A stretch of DNA of 64,000 nucleotides from DAIQRJ01 sp963708795 (GTDB taxonomy: Bacteria > Actinomycetota > Actinomycetes > Propionibacteriales > DAIQRJ01): positions 372,001 to 436,000 of the forward strand of contig CAVPUH010000012.1 in assembly GCA_963708795.1 (NCBI GenBank), written 5' to 3'. Shown piece after piece: positions 62,524 through 64,000 of the stretch (within the stretch, counting starts at the first letter, position 1; the number at the start of each line of letters is the position of its first letter). The notes under the pieces were generated by a model. It worked only from the letters and a program-made list of their open reading frames with translations. It was not told the origin of the DNA and made no database searches. A program made the translations under genes and the position numbers.

Positions 62524-62891
62524 CGTCTTACCTCCCTGGCCACCGAGATGGCCCAGCTCACGAGCGGTACCTGCACCGGTAGCCGCGCCAGCGTCCCGGC
62601 CAGATGGCCGGGGTTGTCATCACGTTCGAGCCACGCGTCGGCGGCCATCTTCAGGTTGGCCGGGAACACGGCGACGAAGAGCGCCGCGGTGGCCCAGCCG
62701 GCCACCCGGCGCGTCCCCGGAATCAGGATCCCGGCGGCGCAGGCGAGCTCGGCCGCGCCCGAGGCGTAGGTCCACCGGCGGGGCGCGCCGAGCGCCCGCG
62801 GCACGATCCGGTCGAAGCCGCCGGGACGGGTGAAGTGGGCGACACCGGCCGTGGCGAGCAAGCCGGCCAGCGCGACGCTACGTCGTGACAT
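62520..62891 (-). CDS. DoxX-like small membrane protein
   Basis: 123 residues with four hydrophobic segments. GVAHFTRPGGFDRIVPRALG and ASGAAELACAAGILIPGTRR fit the DoxX/DoxD-like family, and LFVAVFPANLKMAADAW is typical of its third helix. It is the first gene of a pair with the dehydrogenase. ATG 62891 follows GAGAGGA. Function is unknown. Confidence 0.8.
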   Translation of the reverse strand: MSRRSVALAGLLATAGVAHFTRPGGFDRIVPRALGAPRRWTYASGAAELACAAGILIPGTRRVAGWATAALFVAVFPANLKMAADAWLERDDNPGHLAGTLARLPVQVPLVSWAISVAREVRR

Positions 62892-62900
62892 CGGGTCCTC

Positions 62901-63569
62901 TCATCGTGGTGGCCCGGTCATCTGACAGGTGGATTCGCCGGTGCCGGGCACGCCGGTGTCGTCCGCGTCCTCGTCGTCAGCCCAGAGGTCGACCCAGGCC
63001 ACGCCCAGGTCCTCGCACATGGCCCGCAACAGCGGTAGGGACACGCCGATGACGTTGCTCGGGTCACCCGCGATGGCATCGACGAACGCACCACCGAAGC
63101 CGTCGATGGTGAATCCGCCGGCCACCGCGAGCGGCTCACCGGTGGCGATGTAGGCGTCGATCTCGAGGTCGCCGATGTCGGCGAAACTCACCACCGTCGA
63201 CGCGACCGCCGTGCGGGTCGCGCCATCGGGGAGGCGGGCCAGACAGTGGCCGGTGTGCAGCGTGCCGCGTCGGCCGCGCATCGCCTGCCAGCCGCGCCTC
63301 GCGGCGGCCGCGTCGGCCGGCTTGCCGTGCGCCACCCCGTCGAGTTCGAGCATCGAGTCGCAGGTCAGCACGAGCGCGTCGACGGACGTGTCGACCCGCC
63401 CGAGCACGGCGCGGGCCTTCGCCTCGGCCAGCGCCTCGACCTGGTCGCGCGGGGTGTCGCCGCCGACGGCGTCTTCGTCGATCCCGGGCACGACCACCGT
63501 CGGGTTCAGCCCAGCGGCGCGCAGGACCATCAGCCGCGCCGGTGACCCCGATCCGAGGACGAACCTCAC
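62901..63569 (-). CDS. Maf-family nucleoside triphosphate pyrophosphatase
   Basis: 222-residue house-cleaning NTP pyrophosphatase. FVLGSGSPARLMVLRAAGLN holds the SxSPRR-like signature. EALAEAKARAVLG and VLTCDSMLELDG carry conserved Lys and Asp, and GEPLAVAGGFTIDGFGGAFV is the C-terminal motif. GTG 63569 overlaps the stop of a 31-codon reading frame upstream (GTGA). Its place between carboxylase beta subunit and other genes on this strand matches other actinobacteria. Confidence 0.93.
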   Translation of the reverse strand: MRFVLGSGSPARLMVLRAAGLNPTVVVPGIDEDAVGGDTPRDQVEALAEAKARAVLGRVDTSVDALVLTCDSMLELDGVAHGKPADAAAARRGWQAMRGRRGTLHTGHCLARLPDGATRTAVASTVVSFADIGDLEIDAYIATGEPLAVAGGFTIDGFGGAFVDAIAGDPSNVIGVSLPLLRAMCEDLGVAWVDLWADDEDADDTGVPGTGESTCQMTGPPR

Positions 63570-63661
63570 GAGCGGGCCATCGCCGCACGAAACGGTGCGA
63601 GGCCGATGGAGCCCAGGTCGACGCCGCGGGCCGAAGTTGCCGCGGGCTGCTCGGAGGTCAC
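63566..63661 (-). CDS. Possible 31-residue small protein coupled to maf
   Basis: GTG 63661 opens a frame encoding MTSEQPAATSARGVD, then LGSIGLAPFRAAMARS. Its TGA overlaps the maf start by 4 nt, which is how real operon genes in this window are joined. No ribosome binding site is clear. The position matches that of the small carboxylase epsilon-subunit gene in other actinobacteria, but the sequence shows no clear likeness. It may be chance. Confidence 0.3.
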   Translation of the reverse strand: MTSEQPAATSARGVDLGSIGLAPFRAAMARS

Positions 63662-63729
63662 CGCAGCAGGCTAGTGCGGTACCGAGGTCGGCCGCCGAGC
63701 CGGGCCGCGGCCGGTCACCCCCGACGCCG

Positions 63730-64000
63730 CTACAGCGGGATGTTCCCGTGCTTCTTCGGTGGCAGCGACGCACGCTTCGTCCGCAGCATGCGCAGTGCCC
63801 GCACGATCTCGGTGCGCGTCTCGTGCGGGGAGATCACCGCGTCGACGTACCCCCGCTCGGCCGCGATCCACGGGTTCAGCAGCGTGTCCTCGTACTCGGT
63901 GATCAGCTCGGCCCGCCGGGCCTCGGGTGTCTCGTGGGCGGCGAGTTCGCGCCGGTACAGCAGGTTCACCGCACCCTGGGCGCCCATCACCGCGATCTGC
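63730..64000 (-). CDS. Acyl-CoA carboxylase beta subunit, C-terminal end (continues beyond window)
   Basis: Last 90 residues of a carboxyltransferase. QIAVMGAQGAVNLLYRRELA, LNPWIAAERGYVDAVISPHE and the terminal RASLPPKKHGNIPL are canonical for AccD/PccB proteins of acetyl/propionyl-CoA carboxylases. The frame runs off the window edge, so the start is not visible. It transfers carboxybiotin from the alpha subunit (51961-53733) to acyl-CoA. Confidence 0.95.
   Translation of the reverse strand, partial: QIAVMGAQGAVNLLYRRELAAHETPEARRAELITEYEDTLLNPWIAAERGYVDAVISPHETRTEIVRALRMLRTKRASLPPKKHGNIPL

Overview
The window is 64 kb of very GC-rich DNA from an actinobacterium. The evidence is the gene content: a sucC-sucD-DUF6350 block, purN-purH, DUF3017, a citrate synthase with a DNA-binding head, a DUF222/HNH protein, a quinone-type LpdA and an Rv0909-type antitoxin. 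GTG starts are frequent, and many genes have a -10-like hexamer only 6-7 nt before the start codon, as in leaderless actinobacterial transcripts. I cannot name the genus. No rRNA, tRNA, CRISPR array, prophage or insertion sequence was recognised.

Layout. 0-4 kb: the end of a PspC-type sensor kinase with its LuxR regulator, two small membrane proteins and a PIG-L deacetylase. 4-7.5 kb: the helicase PcrA, and an M23 peptidase on the other strand. 7.8-11.7 kb: the B12-binding subunit of methylmalonyl-CoA mutase, then succinyl-CoA synthetase and DUF6350. 11.7-17.3 kb: an epimerase, a polyol dehydrogenase and a LacI regulator, then a eukaryote-type UDP-glucose pyrophosphorylase; these sit between DUF6350 and purN-purH. 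17.4-23.2 kb: purN-purH, a short APH(3')-like kinase, a decayed MarR/MFS locus, an AbiEi-DUF559 gene flanked by copies of a palindromic repeat, and DUF3017. 23.2-29.8 kb: mdh, aqpZ, icd, DUF3500, a formylglycine-generating enzyme and galK. 29.9-36.8 kb: a CBS/CorC membrane protein, trpS, YihY, the large mutase subunit, cdd and deoA. 36.9-44.6 kb: DUF222/HNH, two convergent citrate synthases, a mini-PspC, two aldehyde dehydrogenases and deoC. 44.7-54 kb: small proteins, a phosphosugar mutase, lpdA, an ankyrin protein, a biotin-dependent carboxylase alpha subunit and an antitoxin. 54-63 kb: two groups of sugar or polyol catabolic genes, an HTTM-like pair, an Erm-like methyltransferase and an AraC regulator. 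63-64 kb: Maf and the end of a carboxylase beta subunit.

Metabolic logic. Propionyl-CoA/acetyl-CoA carboxylase subunits, both methylmalonyl-CoA mutase subunits, sucCD, mdh, icd and two citrate synthases outline propionyl-CoA entry into the TCA cycle. cdd, deoA, deoC, the aldehyde dehydrogenases and the phosphosugar mutase outline (deoxy)nucleoside salvage.

Main caution. At least twelve genes between 23 and 61 kb are broken by frameshifts. Nearly all are repaired by removing one C or G, and no shared slippery site is seen, so I read them as assembly errors, not decay. These genes are given with their full reconstructed extents. The MarR/MFS deletion scar near 21.7 kb is different and looks like real gene loss.
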